Part shown: positions 10,620 to 20,504 of the stretch, piece after piece
Layout of the letters: the number at the start of each line of letters is the position of its first letter
Position numbering within the stretch: the first letter of the stretch is position 1
Assembly: GCF_004359215.1 (NCBI RefSeq)
Contig: NC_090621.1
Span: 431,720-488,269, forward strand
Reading direction: 5' to 3'
DNA: 56,550 bases
From: Bremia lactucae
Lineage: Eukaryota; Oomycota; Peronosporomycetes; Peronosporales; Peronosporaceae
Made by a program: the position numbers and the translations under genes
Notes under the pieces: generated by a model
What the model was told of the DNA's origin: nothing
Seen by the model: the letters and a program-made list of their open reading frames with translations, nothing else
Database searches by the model: none

Positions 10620-11149
10620 TGTAACGGGCTAAAGTTGCCCTAATTTTACACAGTCCCCGTTTAGTATACTTTGTGCACTCAAGGGGTTGGTCAATTACTT
10701 AAATAAAGAAATTAGACCCACCACATGGGCGTGGTTTACATTTTGACCAACCCTTGTGCATGTGATGCACATAGCTGCATTCATATTAGGAGGGATGACG
10801 GCTAGCGTCATCCGTAACGCGAGGTATTACAAAGATACGCTCGCAATGCATATATGTGTTATCTATAGAGATGACATTTAGATTGGTAAAAACAGGTATT
10901 TATATAATACACGATTCATATATATATCAGTCTGAAATCTACTTGCTACTTTGTAAGTGCACGAGGAGTCTGACCACCGCTCCCGTGACGACACGTTAAT
11001 CAGAGTACTTAGTGCGTTGGGTGAGGTCACTAAGGCGCCTACCACAACTACCTCACTGCACGCAAGAGAAGACAGTCAAACCGCTTCCTCGCTGTTCTAT
11101 GATGTTCGCTTAGGTAGAGCGTGACCGCACTTAGACGAGCCCGTCTACA
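10620..11149 (+). repeat. Family A LTR, 3' of A1
   Basis: It starts TGTAACGGGC after a purine-rich tract (AAAGGGGTTGG, 10609-10619) and ends CCGTCTACA. The hairpin GATGACG-GCTAG-CGTCATC is near 10795-10813. It differs from the 5' LTR at many positions. Confidence 0.85.
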
Positions 11150-11498
11150 GTTACAGACAAAACTAGACATGACCACATTTTTTTACTAGTTAATAATGAT
11201 CAAGATGCCATAAATAGAAAATCGTCAATGAATACCAATAGTTGTATCGGTTCCTTCATCCTGATTCACATCACATAAATGAGAATAGATTATTCTGATA
11301 ATAAGCGACACTTACATTTACTACACATCTAATAACGACAAAGACAAGCACAACATTCCATCTTGAATAATCTGATCTGACCATAACTACATTGAAACAA
11401 ACACGTTTGAAAACAGACAGCCGATTTGGATCCACCAGTTTTTATCGCAAATTTCTACATTTAAACACGAATGAATGAGATATCCGCAGCACTCTCAG
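11150..11498. other. Stretch without a supported gene
   Basis: About 350 bp of AT-rich sequence between A1 and element B2. It does not match the family B leader that precedes A1 at 2254-2438. No coding signal was seen. Confidence 0.5.
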
Positions 11499-11979
11499 TG
11501 CAACGGAGTGTCTCATTCCATACCTATTATTTTCTATTTGAGGAATTAGATAAAGTACAAAATTAGAATCTAACTCAGTTAACTTAAATAGTTCGAATAA
11601 TATCAAATTTGGTATGTATTATTGGTGCAGTAAGACATTTGCTCTATTGATATTTGAATTAAGTCTAATCAACCCCGCCAATCATTATAAGACACGATTG
11701 TGCGGTGCGCAAGGAGGCGCCATACTCAGATATTTATTGATATAATCAATTCAGTAGTACATAGAAGATCGTTACATAGAGAACTAAACATAATAATTCA
11801 CTTTTACTTTTCGCTAACTCTAACCCTTTAATTTCCTTTGGTAGCTACAGACCCTTAGCTACTTAGGTACCTTTCTCTGTATCCTTGTGTACGTGAAGTT
11901 TCGAGGCACCTAACCTTCACTAGAATCAGTGTAAGCCCAACTTGTACTTAAGAGTACAAGTAAGAGATGATCTATTACA
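11499..11979 (+). repeat. Family B LTR, 5' of B2
   Basis: It starts TGCAACGGAGTG (decayed TGTAACGGGGTG) and ends CTATTACA before the primer-binding site. The terminal hairpin has arms ACTTGTACT and AGTACAAGT at 11940-11961. Compared with the copy at 2215-2236, one pair has changed on both arms. Confidence 0.8.
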
Positions 11980-12449
11980 CCTGGTAGCAATTTGTAGTCC
12001 ATTCAGCAACCTACTCACATTCCATCCAATATGGGCATGTTGGATGAAGAAGGACGGAGCTTTTAGCCCCTCAACAAGGCTATCTCGCCACGCTTGAACT
12101 TTTTTTTTTTCATTTGAGTGACCTAGAATGAAGAGCGATCGAGCGAATGAGTTCGGTCGTAGGCGGGCCAGCCGTTAAGGCCATGCTGTACACTTTGGCA
12201 ATAGATGAACATTATGCGGTCATAGGGTTCATTTAACATGAACTCGACGAGGCCTGAGAGAGAGTAGCCTTGCTTCACCAGCAAGGCTCTTAGCACGCGG
12301 AGGTGTTGAGAGAACAGAAGCTCAACAATTGAAACTGTTGAGACATCAGCATTTACATGCTGTTAGAGGGCCGACGCTTTCGCGTCGACACGAAAGCTTA
12401 TAGATTGAAGTTTTTAAGTTAAGGCAGTCGAAGGCGACTCTCTTTTAAG

Positions 12450-13340
12450 ATGGTTTGCGAATTAGACGACGCCATAGAAGCTCGTCATATCAGTGATGAT
12501 GCAACAAAAGAGAAATTTGGCATGTCCAACTTAGCCGGACGTGCCAAACCTTGGGCCTTAGGGCTCAAGCTTCACAACCCATTAGTATTTGAATTGTATG
12601 AGGTTCTAAGACCCAGATCAGACAAGCATTTGAGCCGCCACATGCCGAAATCAGAGCTCGAACCGAGCTTCTGGTTTTGAAGCAGGGCAAGTGTGATTTA
12701 CACGCTTATGTCCAACATACACAATATCTGGTCAGTTTTATCTTGAGCCATCCAATAGATAAACAAACACAATTAATTGCGTTTTATTAAAGGTCTTGCA
12801 TACGGCCCTGTCAAACCCCACCTGTTTCGGCTAGAATTAGCGTCACTCGACCAAGCGATCTCAATAGCGAGACAGGATGACTTCACCTTAAACAGGCTTT
12901 CGTCCACTGTGAAGCTTATCGTCCTCTGAGACGACAAAAATACGGAGGTCCAAAACCTCCGGACCCCTCTTCCGTGGAAAGCCATAAGCCTCGCTCTTCA
13001 AGTCACAAACGATTGCAAAAATGCAATCGTTGTCAAAAGACAGGTCACTACGCCTAAAAGTGTAGTGCCCCACGGGCAGTGCTAACAAAAAAGTGAGCGA
13101 CACGAGCGTCCTCTCTCTAGGAACAGCGGAAGACGCGGATTTAACGCTGTTGCGAAATCGCAACGGCAAAGCGGATCGTAAAAAATGGTCGGGGTCAGTA
13201 GGTGCGGAACTCCCTCCTGACCCAGCAACGTCAAAAGAATTTGCAGGCCTTTTGACGAAAGTTGCTTTTCAGAGACAAAAAATGTGTGTAATAGCCTCAT
13301 TTGATGAGGTTAACCTCATATAGTGGCAAACAAAATTGCC
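12450..13340 (+). pseudogene. gag of B2, broken
   Basis: Gag relic. The frame at 12450-12680 encodes LAGRAKPWALGLKLHNP, a capsid-like segment shared by gypsy Gag proteins in which template residues precede a Trp-rich helix. After a frameshift, remnants continue (TELLVLKQGKCDLHAYVQ, near 12655-12710). A zinc knuckle is recognisable near 13015-13065 (CNRCQKTGHYA, final Cys region decayed by a stop). Several stops show it is dead. Confidence 0.65.
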
Positions 13341-13925
13341 ACTAAACTCCCTAGTCGATGGTGGGGCGTCTTACAATTTTATTCGACACCAATCGGTAGA
13401 AGATCGCAGACTCAAATTTATTGACCGCGAAATTCCTCTAACGAGGATGACAGTGCGCTAGCAACAGGCGCATCTATGACAGGAAAGAAACGTGTAGTCG
13501 GTATCCAATACACATTAAAGGGTGAAAAGTATGATATTGATTTCATTGTACTTGATTTGGATGACAAATTTGATGTAATCCTTGGATTACCATGTATCAG
13601 AAAGTACGAGCCATGTAAAAATTGGCAGTACCAAGTGACAATGCCTTTCTCTTGTTTATCAGATGGCCAACTAACGAACGTCTTGGAGCGTCCACAACCG
13701 TGTGGATTTCGTACAAATGAATGCGATGGCCTCACTTTTGGTTCGGTCGTTAGCATGACTGCACAAGACATCAATGTCAATACCCAGCACATTGTAGAGT
13801 TAGATCCCGACTGTTGTGGACAAGCACAGGCAGCGTCAAAGGTCCACCATTGTGACGCAGACATAGTAACCGACGGCTGTACACAAGCAAAGGCAGCGTC
13901 GAGTTCGACCACTCGAATAAATTAA
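13341..13925 (+). pseudogene. Aspartic protease and linker of B2
   Basis: The catalytic loop reads LVDGGASYNFIRH at about 13350-13390, with the usual DSG changed to DGG. A 149-codon open piece (13476-13925) carries the rest of the protease (VLDLDDKFDVILGLP) and a linker. A stop at 13459-13461 separates them. Without the DS/TG loop the enzyme would probably be weak or inactive. Confidence 0.65.
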
Positions 13926-14189
13926 GTGGTACGAAACAAAGATGCTTGCTTGAAAAGCAACATCTAATTAAAAGTCAGCCTAAACGAGACAGGGCGAATG
14001 TCCTAGATCGACTAGAGAGTCGAGGGAAGAGGATCACGCTGTGGTTGCGCAACCACAGCTTAAATAGTTGGTGAGGATACTTCCTAACTAAAACTTGAGG
14101 GTACAAGTCCGTAGGAATCTGCGAAAATAAGCCCCCAAAAAGCCATGGTCAAAGGTTCCCAGGTACCTTTGGAAATATATTTCAAAGAG

Positions 14190-15180
14190 GAACCTGATAC
14201 ACAAAATGTCTTAGTAGACAACAAATCAAGTGTAGGCGCTTGTACATTTGACCTCCGCAGTCAACTTGGATACAAGTCAATTGCCAACGCTTGAACAGAA
14301 ACGATTCTTGCGTGATGTGCGTAGTGGCAAAGTTAAGCATATCTGCGTACTTGTCACAGATTACAACTACGTGGCCAATATTCGCTCGGCAACAGTATCT
14401 CCTGAGAAGGAACGGGTTCTCAGCAGCCATCGGTAGACTAAAGTTTCCTCGATGAGAAGACTCGGATGGAACATTTAACGTCCCAATTTTGAAAGACTTT
14501 GAAGACAAATCCTTTATATAAGGATTTGATCGAATTGAAGGATGTATTTCTTAAATTCGTACCGTGCGAGTTGCCGAAGAATATAGCACTCGATACGAGA
14601 TCGATCGATGTCAAGGTTCAAAATCCGTGTGGCCATTACCTCTGAACAGACATTTAGCGATCGATAAATTCATTGCCAATCGCGTGGCAGACGGCCATGT
14701 GAGGGAGCCAACATCCCCACGTAGCTCCCCGACCTTCGTGTGCGTAAAGCAACAAGAGGGGTGGATTGTACATGCGCTCAATAAATTAAACGCTGCAACG
14801 GTACTGGCTCAAACGCCGATACCACGAGAAGACGGAATCATGGATGGCATGTCAAAGAGTACTATCTTTTTGTTAATGGATCTGATGAATGGATTCTATC
14901 AGATCCTCAGCCGTAAACAGGATACCCCGTTCACGGCAGTATGCACCCCAAGCGAAATGCTATGGGAGTGGCTAGTTATTTCACAGGGACTTAGTGGTAC
15001 CATCGTGGGTAAACACGGTGTACGCCCTAATCCCTAAAGATCAAGGCGATCTCCTGCTGGCCTATGCTAGTCGATGTAACGGGTATTCAAAAGTTCATCG
15101 GCTAAGTGGCGTACTTACACAAGTACTCCCGCAGGTATGTCGAAATGACAGTACATCTTTTGTCTTTGTTGAAGAATAAT
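14190..15180 (+). pseudogene. Reverse transcriptase of B2, active site deleted
   Basis: RT fingers and palm are visible: HVREPTSPRSSPTFVCVKQQ, ALNKLNAATVLAQTPIPRED, FLLMDLMNGFYQILSR and LWEWLVISQGL. At about 14992 the sequence jumps from this motif to GKHGVRPNP of the connection region, removing the YFDD box. The connection continues in broken frames to about 15180. RNase H is missing. Confidence 0.75.
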
Positions 15181-15224
15181 GTTAAGTGATGCACCAAAAA
15201 TTATTTGCGCTTACAGAGCATGTA

Positions 15225-15691
15225 TAAGTGCCAGGATGCACCAATAAGTGGTCATCTTGGACGTGAAAATACCTATTTCACGATAAGTCGCGACTTCTAC
15301 TGGCCACGTCTGCATGAGTTTGTCTGCAAGTAGATGCTTGCTTGTGTAGTCTGTCAACGGGTAAGCCAAGTCCTTCTTCCCGTGGTTTGTTACAACATCT
15401 GTCTGTTCCGGCAGAGTGTTGTAAGTCCGTATCTATGGACTTCGTCTGCAGGTTCCCCGTAGCGATCGCAAGAGTTATGGCATTCTTGGGCTCGTTGATC
15501 GTTTCGCAAAAAAAAAAAAAATTGTCCATCTTGCTGCCGTCCCGGCGTCGATCACAGCCAAAGACTGTGCTCCTGTCTTTGATGACACGATATTTTGACT
15601 CCATGGTTTATCCCGTGAGCCAGTCTTAGATCGAGGTCCTACATTCACGGCAGAATTCTGGCAATCTGTGTTCAAATCACTTAAAACACAG
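15225..15691 (+). pseudogene. Integrase of B2, first part
   Basis: H2C2 domain (DAPISGHLGRENTYFTISRD, CVVCQR) and the beginning of the core (FWQSVFKSL) in shifted frames. A homopolymer of 13 A at 15510-15522 lies within it. The core is interrupted at about 15692 by foreign sequence and resumes at 16236. Confidence 0.7.
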
Positions 15692-16235
15692 CATAAACAC
15701 AGCCATCTCACGAGTTGATGCTGTGTCGTCGATGACCCCGCCAAAATGAGCAATCCTAGTAGGCGCGGACGCCCTACTGGCAGAAATGGAGTCGCGGGTA
15801 CCCCGGTGGCAGCTCGGGCTCCTAGCTCCCAAAATGGCTAAACTCATTTCAATGCCATCACCATGCGCGACGAGTCAAGCCTGATCATCACCAGTCTTTT
15901 CATTGCCGAAGTGATTCGACCAATCCAAGCGTTTTTAGACTGGTGCCTCGAACAACTTGTTTCGTGCCTCCTGTTTGACCCTCCTCCCGTCTACCATCAT
16001 GGTTTGAGAAGGTCCGGTGTCAAGCTTGGAGAAGTGGCCGACCACAATGTGTTCCGCGCAGAGCGGTTATTTTTTTATGCAAATTTTTTTGGTGGCTTTG
16101 CGAGCAACTATGAATGAAATACACATTCGATTGCCTTTTAGGATTTCGTGGCTACTTCGGTCTCAGCCGCGTTCGTCAAGCGCCGAAGCAGATATGCGGT
16201 GAGCAAACTATTCACACACCTACTTGTTGCGGCGT
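15692..16235. other. Insert of unknown origin inside the B2 integrase
   Basis: About 540 bp separate the two halves of the integrase core. A short plus-strand frame at 15747 begins MSNPSRRGRPTGRNG, basic and Pro/Gly rich, and a second frame at 15863-16117 has no recognisable domain. No clear terminal repeats or target-site duplication are visible. It could be a fragment of another element. Confidence 0.4.
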
Positions 16236-16340
16236 CATGAAAACGTCAACTTCTGGTCATGCTGAAACAGATGGTCTGACAGAACGTGCAAATTGTATCC
16301 TCTAAGTGATACATCGCGGATACGTCCACTTGTGTCCAGC
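16236..16340 (+). pseudogene. Integrase of B2, second part
   Basis: The core resumes with MKTSTSGHAETDGLTERAN, corresponding to the conserved region that contains the catalytic Glu of gypsy integrases, and then GYVH. A stop follows at 16303, and similarity ends near 16340. Confidence 0.7.
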
Positions 16341-17859
16341 TGACCCTGCAAATTGCAATCGGATCTCTAGTCTTTACCTCCGAGGTCGTGGAAAAATTTA
16401 CGTTTGTGTTCATGTTATCAGACGTAATGTAAAATCTCGCGAACTATATCCATACTGCGTCACACGGCTTGCGGAAAATGTCCACAGTTGGGTCTCTTTT
16501 AGTAATACCAAGCTCATGGTGGACCAGGGGTCTTTCAAATGCGGCAAAGTCACGTCCCCCTCTACCCCTCTTTACAATTAAATGGCTCTTTTTTTGGACG
16601 GCTTGTAAGCGAGTCGAACATATGAGCACTAGAGCTCACAATTGGTCCTTTTGAGTAGGATCTTGATGACTTCTAAATACAGCTACATTTAAATTCGCCT
16701 TGATTAAAGCTTAATGAGTTTAAAACAAATGAGCGAGCTGTCTCGTGTCCACTTGAGCTGCGTCTTGTAAACTAGCCAATGGATCCAGGTACCACGAAGC
16801 GCCGCAGAGGACTATCAGCGGCAGTGCATACGTCTACATAATGAAAGCCGACATTCAAGCCTTGGGTGCGGTATGACTTGTCCGGATCGGATACTCTGGA
16901 CTCTCCTGACGCCATGCAAGATAATTTTCCGGCACTTCCGCAGCCTGCGTGGAAAGATGATTGACGGCGCCTGGTACGATGCACTTCAACGTCTTGGTGT
17001 GTCTTCATTCGGCGGTTAAACCGGATGATGACCAGCGGTCGCAGCTTTGTCGGTTGGCTGGTCGACAGGGTCCGTCACCGCCTTAGGCCGCAAGGTGTGT
17101 GGGAACGCTTGAAACGAGGTCCACCTCTGCTGTGTCACATGGTTGCGGGGTGTTGCTTAAACAGACTAGGGCAGCTTGGGGAATTCACATCGCTGAGAGT
17201 CCGCATAGCGAGATCGAGCAGACTTGGGTCGATAAGTACGAGCATAGCCTTCGTGAGAAGCTGCCTCCACTATTTGAAGCGGATCGCGTCGACTCCGCCG
17301 GGTACTCGTCAGGTCGTTGTGACTTGGAGGCCATTCTATTCGTCGGAACGTCGTCGTGATTAATTCTTCGCATCGGAGTGACTCGAGATTTCAGCGACCA
17401 AAAACGAATTGGTTCGAACTCAAGAACGACGTCCAAAGTGTCACGAAGAGGGGAGGAGCGAGATTCCTATCTATCTTTCCCGGGAGAAGTGCCGAGCCAG
17501 AAAACCCAATAGCGGTGTGCGATTGGAATCGCGCCCCATATGCCGTTTAAAAGACGCACTCGAATGCGAGTGATCAACAAGTTGATCAACGTTCCATCGA
17601 AACTCACCACAGCATCCACAAGAGGAGGCGAACCGTTGCGATCGTACTGTGCTCTTTTTTGGTCTCCCAGGAAAATGTGGACGCCACGCTAAACGGGCTG
17701 CCGTCGCTCAGCTCGAAGCGGAGGAAGCGTTGTAGCGCACTGTGGGAGCAGTGCGTTGGCGTCTGGAATTTGTCAGTCGAATCGCGAGTTGCTCAAGCGT
17801 GGACAGATGCTGGACCGTTATAACGTTGGTCACCCGCAAGCTGGATCCCAGTCTCGCCC
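16341..17859. other. Stretch without a supported gene
   Basis: Many short frames exist on both strands, none longer than 112 codons and none recognised. The part from about 17000 to 17860 may be the far C-terminal and spacer end of the minus-strand gypsy relic E, because it directly follows its integrase C-terminus, but no motif proves this. Confidence 0.4.
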
Positions 17860-19340
17860 CATGTCAGTTCAGCGACAGGAGGAACGTAGGCATGTCGAGT
17901 GGGTAGGCTTCTCCAATCCTTTTAAGTACCTTAAAGGGTCCTATAAATGTTAGACTGGGTTTAGTCGCTCCCAATTTTGTTACTGCTGAGTCTTTTATTT
18001 CTTCCGTTGACAGGAGTACGCGATCTCCTGTCTTAAATTATTCTAAAATTATAGTAATTAGACCCAGCAATCGGGTGTGGTGCACATTTGTGACCAACCC
18101 TTGTGTATGTGATGCACATGGGTGCATTCACATTAGGAGGGATGACGGCTAGCGTCATCCGTTACGCGAGGTATCTAGCAAGATACGCTCGCAATACATA
18201 TTAAGTGTTATTCTTACTTTCACATTTGTCAGCGTTCTCTTTTCGTTTGTCCACAGATGCCTGATGTTTGGCTTGGACAAACCGGGATATTGACTGCCGC
18301 TGTAGCATGCAGCGACGTTATCGATCGGACGCGCCGGAGGTTGCGGCGCGTAACTAGCCGCATTAGTCGGTGCCGCGGACGTCCGAGCCCTCTATGACAG
18401 ATCAATCGATGCGAAGACCACTTCGCGAAGGGTGACGCCACTTTTGGTAATGGCGAGAACGGTCATGGCGTGAGCTACACTCGATAATTTTGGGTGCTCG
18501 ACATAGTGAATCGTGGATCGCGATCGGACACAATCAACTTCGGAGGACCATTACGGCGGTACACCGCGTCGATGAAGTGCACCGTGGTCTCTGCCGCGGT
18601 GATTTGTGCCGTGACGGGAATGAGATATCTCAGTATGCTGAGCGGTCGAAGAATACTAGGAAACCCGTGCGGCTTTTGTCGTCGAGCGAAAGACCGAAGG
18701 TGAAGTCCATTAAATTGAGTGCCACGCCTCGAAGGCAACAGGAAGTGGTCACAGGGGAGCCTGACGAAGGCGAAGGCTTCTTACGCTGGCAAATTTCACA
18801 GGTCCGCACCCAATCACGCAACCACTTATACAAGTGGTGCCAATAAAAATTACGCGAAACAGCCGCAAAAGTTATTTTTGCGGCCCAGATGATCTCCAGC
18901 TGGGAAATAATGGAGCTCATGTATAATCCGAGATCGTAGATCAGGTTCGTTGGCAACCGCCATCCGTGGTTCATCGAAACGATTGATGCTGTACACCAAC
19001 AGGTCTCCATCTAGACTGCAACGTGTGATGCGATCACGCTTCGAGCGGGAAAAAGCACCCACTGAAGCATCGTTGGGGGAGCGTAGATACGCGATTATGT
19101 CCGCATAATCGGGGTTGCCACCTTAAGCCGCTACAATCTCATCATTAATAGGCAACACTGGAACGACTCGAGTTGGATATAGTCACACACATGCCGCACA
19201 CCTGTCGTCATAATCGTCATCAGTATACTGACGACACAAGTCCAAGCGAGGATCGTAGTCAGGACGTCGCGACCGGGCATCGGCAAGAACATCATTCTTG
19301 CCTGGCTTTTAGTGAACGACGAAGTTGTACTCAAGGAAGA
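17860..19340 (-). mobile_element. Gypsy relic E, RNase H end and integrase, minus strand
   Basis: Read on the minus strand, the end of RNase H is at 19330-19130 (an ADALSRRPDYD-type ending in shifted frames). The H2C2 domain is at about 18910-18810 (YKWLRDWVRTCEICQRKKPS), and the integrase core at 18735-18490 (FIDAVYRRNGPPKLIVSDRD). The integrase C-terminal region is at about 18045-17860 (DRVLLSTEEIKDSAVTKLGA, then FIGPFKVLKRIGEAYPLDMP). Frameshifts are frequent. A piece of family A LTR lies between core and C-terminus. It differs clearly from families A-C in protein sequence. Confidence 0.75.
18049..18216 (+). repeat. Family A LTR fragment inside relic E
   Basis: About 168 bp match the middle of the family A LTR (GGTGTGGTGCACATTTGTGACC region and the hairpin GATGACG-GCTAG-CGTCATC). 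Both LTR ends are missing. It sits in plus orientation within the minus-strand integrase of relic E. Confidence 0.75.
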
Positions 19341-19398
19341 AAGAAGAAGAGCAGGTCATTCTTTGCGACAGATGGGGGCTTCTCGTTGCGGTTCGCGT

Positions 19399-19806
19399 TG
19401 TCAATTAATATTATCTAAAAGGTAGATAATATTTGGAGGAAATTACTTTATATAGTAATTTCCTGAATTCTTATCCATAAATAGGTATAGACCATTATGT
19501 CTATTTATTCCGCAGACTAATCAGCTGTAGAAGTAATCAAAGAGAGTTACGAGATAAGATAGATAAGAATTCATTTACATGTTTAGTATTAGGTTATAGT
19601 TAAGTCAGCATTTACAAAGATAGATTAACAAGACACTTAACTATATTAGTACAGTTTTCATTTTACACTCTTAAGCCAACTTGCCTTAAGAGAATTCTTC
19701 CTCTATACGTACAGTGTACGTCACCTAACGAGAGGCACCACTCACATCTGAAGCAGTGTGAAGTGGACTTGTACTGAAACAGTACAAGTCGCAGTGCCCC
19801 GTTACA
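19399..19806 (+). repeat. Family C LTR, 5'-truncated, solo
   Basis: It lacks the first 50 or so bases but keeps the true 3' end CAGTGCCCCGTTACA. It is about 95% identical to 332-776 by eye. It holds the stems ATATTATCTA/TAGATAATAT and AGGAAATTACT/AGTAATTTCCT (19437-19464). No internal element follows. Confidence 0.85.
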
Positions 19807-19898
19807 CCCCCTTTCTCACATATGTGGACCACCATTAAATGAATGACGTCACATTATAGCAGTACAGGCCTAAATACCTGTTTCCGAGTAATATACTT

Positions 19899-19975
19899 TT
19901 GGCGTTGCCGGGTATTGAACAGGTGACCTTTGGGATACAACAGCCATGCCTTACCCGACCGAGCCACAGCGCATG
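19899..19975 (-). repeat. tRNA-like sequence, probably the head of a SINE
   Basis: On the minus strand the sequence has an A-box-like TGGCTCGGTCGGG, followed at tRNA distance by a B-box-like TGTTCAATACC, in a 75-bp block. The acceptor and anticodon stems do not pair well, so a working tRNA is unlikely. tRNA-derived SINEs are known from Phytophthora. The small ORF at 19854-20045 over this block is not a gene. Confidence 0.4.
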
Positions 19976-20411
19976 CATCTCCCACTTGCTTTTTCTTGTA
20001 AATTATTCTTGTCATGCGATCCCTTGCAATCTTTCCTTTATACAAGCTTATGCGTAAAGTGCAACGTCAGCATGTAAACATATGAATTTGTTATTCTTGT
20101 TACCTATAAACTAGCAAAGGAAATTAATATTTAGGATTTTGTGGGTGTTATGTCGAAGAAACGTTTCGGGATTTTGTGCTGAAAAAATGTCGTAGAAAAG
20201 TCCAGAAACGGTGGCAATCAAAATAATACTGTTAAATGCGTAGAAAATAAATAAATAGTAAGTGTGGTTCGACCAAGCAGTTTTTAATTAAAAGCTGAGT
20301 GGTTTAATTTAATCCATATACGCACGTTTTTGTCACCCTCGCTAAAATGCCCTACAGCGCGATCTTTTTTTACTCTCGCGACAAACGCACTTACCGGATA
20401 ATCTCAAGTCT

Positions 20412-20442
20412 TTCACTCAACAATAAACCGAGGTCATTTACC
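20412..20442 (+). promoter_or_regulatory. Inr/FPR-like core promoter of the V-ATPase gene
   Basis: TTCACTC (20412-20418) resembles the oomycete initiator and CATTTACC (20435-20442) the flanking promoter region element that usually lies just downstream. They sit 63-93 bp before the ATG, a usual 5' UTR length for oomycetes. This is motif matching only. Confidence 0.4.
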
Positions 20443-20504
20443 AGCACTTTCGCTCCCCGCGCTCCCGACGAATTCTCGTAGAAAGCCGAATACATCTACG
20501 ACTC

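Larger units (their letters stand above)
2439..11149 (+). mobile_element. Gypsy element A1 (Ty3/gypsy, family A), rearranged and defective
   Basis: The element runs from a 5' LTR (2439-2972) through the primer-binding site, gag, protease, reverse transcriptase, RNase H, integrase and an antisense accessory ORF to a 3' LTR (10620-11149). gag and pol carry many stops and frameshifts. The linker between protease and RT is missing from its place and sits inverted inside RNase H (about 6775-7176). An assembly gap interrupts RT and the RT start is present on both sides of it. The two LTRs are clearly diverged, so the insertion is old. No target-site duplication was found. Confidence 0.85.
11499..16340 (+). 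mobile_element. Gypsy element B2 (family B), truncated at its 3' end
   Basis: The order is LTR (11499-11979), primer-binding site (TGGTAGCAA, 11982), leader, gag, protease, linker, RT and integrase fragments. Large deletions remove the RT active site and all of RNase H. An unrelated insert of about 540 bp splits the integrase core. The element fades out after 16340 and no 3' LTR follows. Confidence 0.8.

Noticed and set aside
2439..11149. Target-site duplication of A1
   Set aside because: The five bases on each side (CTTCA and GTTAC) do not match; likewise AAATG and TGCTG around A2.
19899..19975. Functional tRNA gene
   Set aside because: The acceptor and anticodon stems do not pair and the anticodon cannot be defined; a tRNA-derived repeat is more likely.
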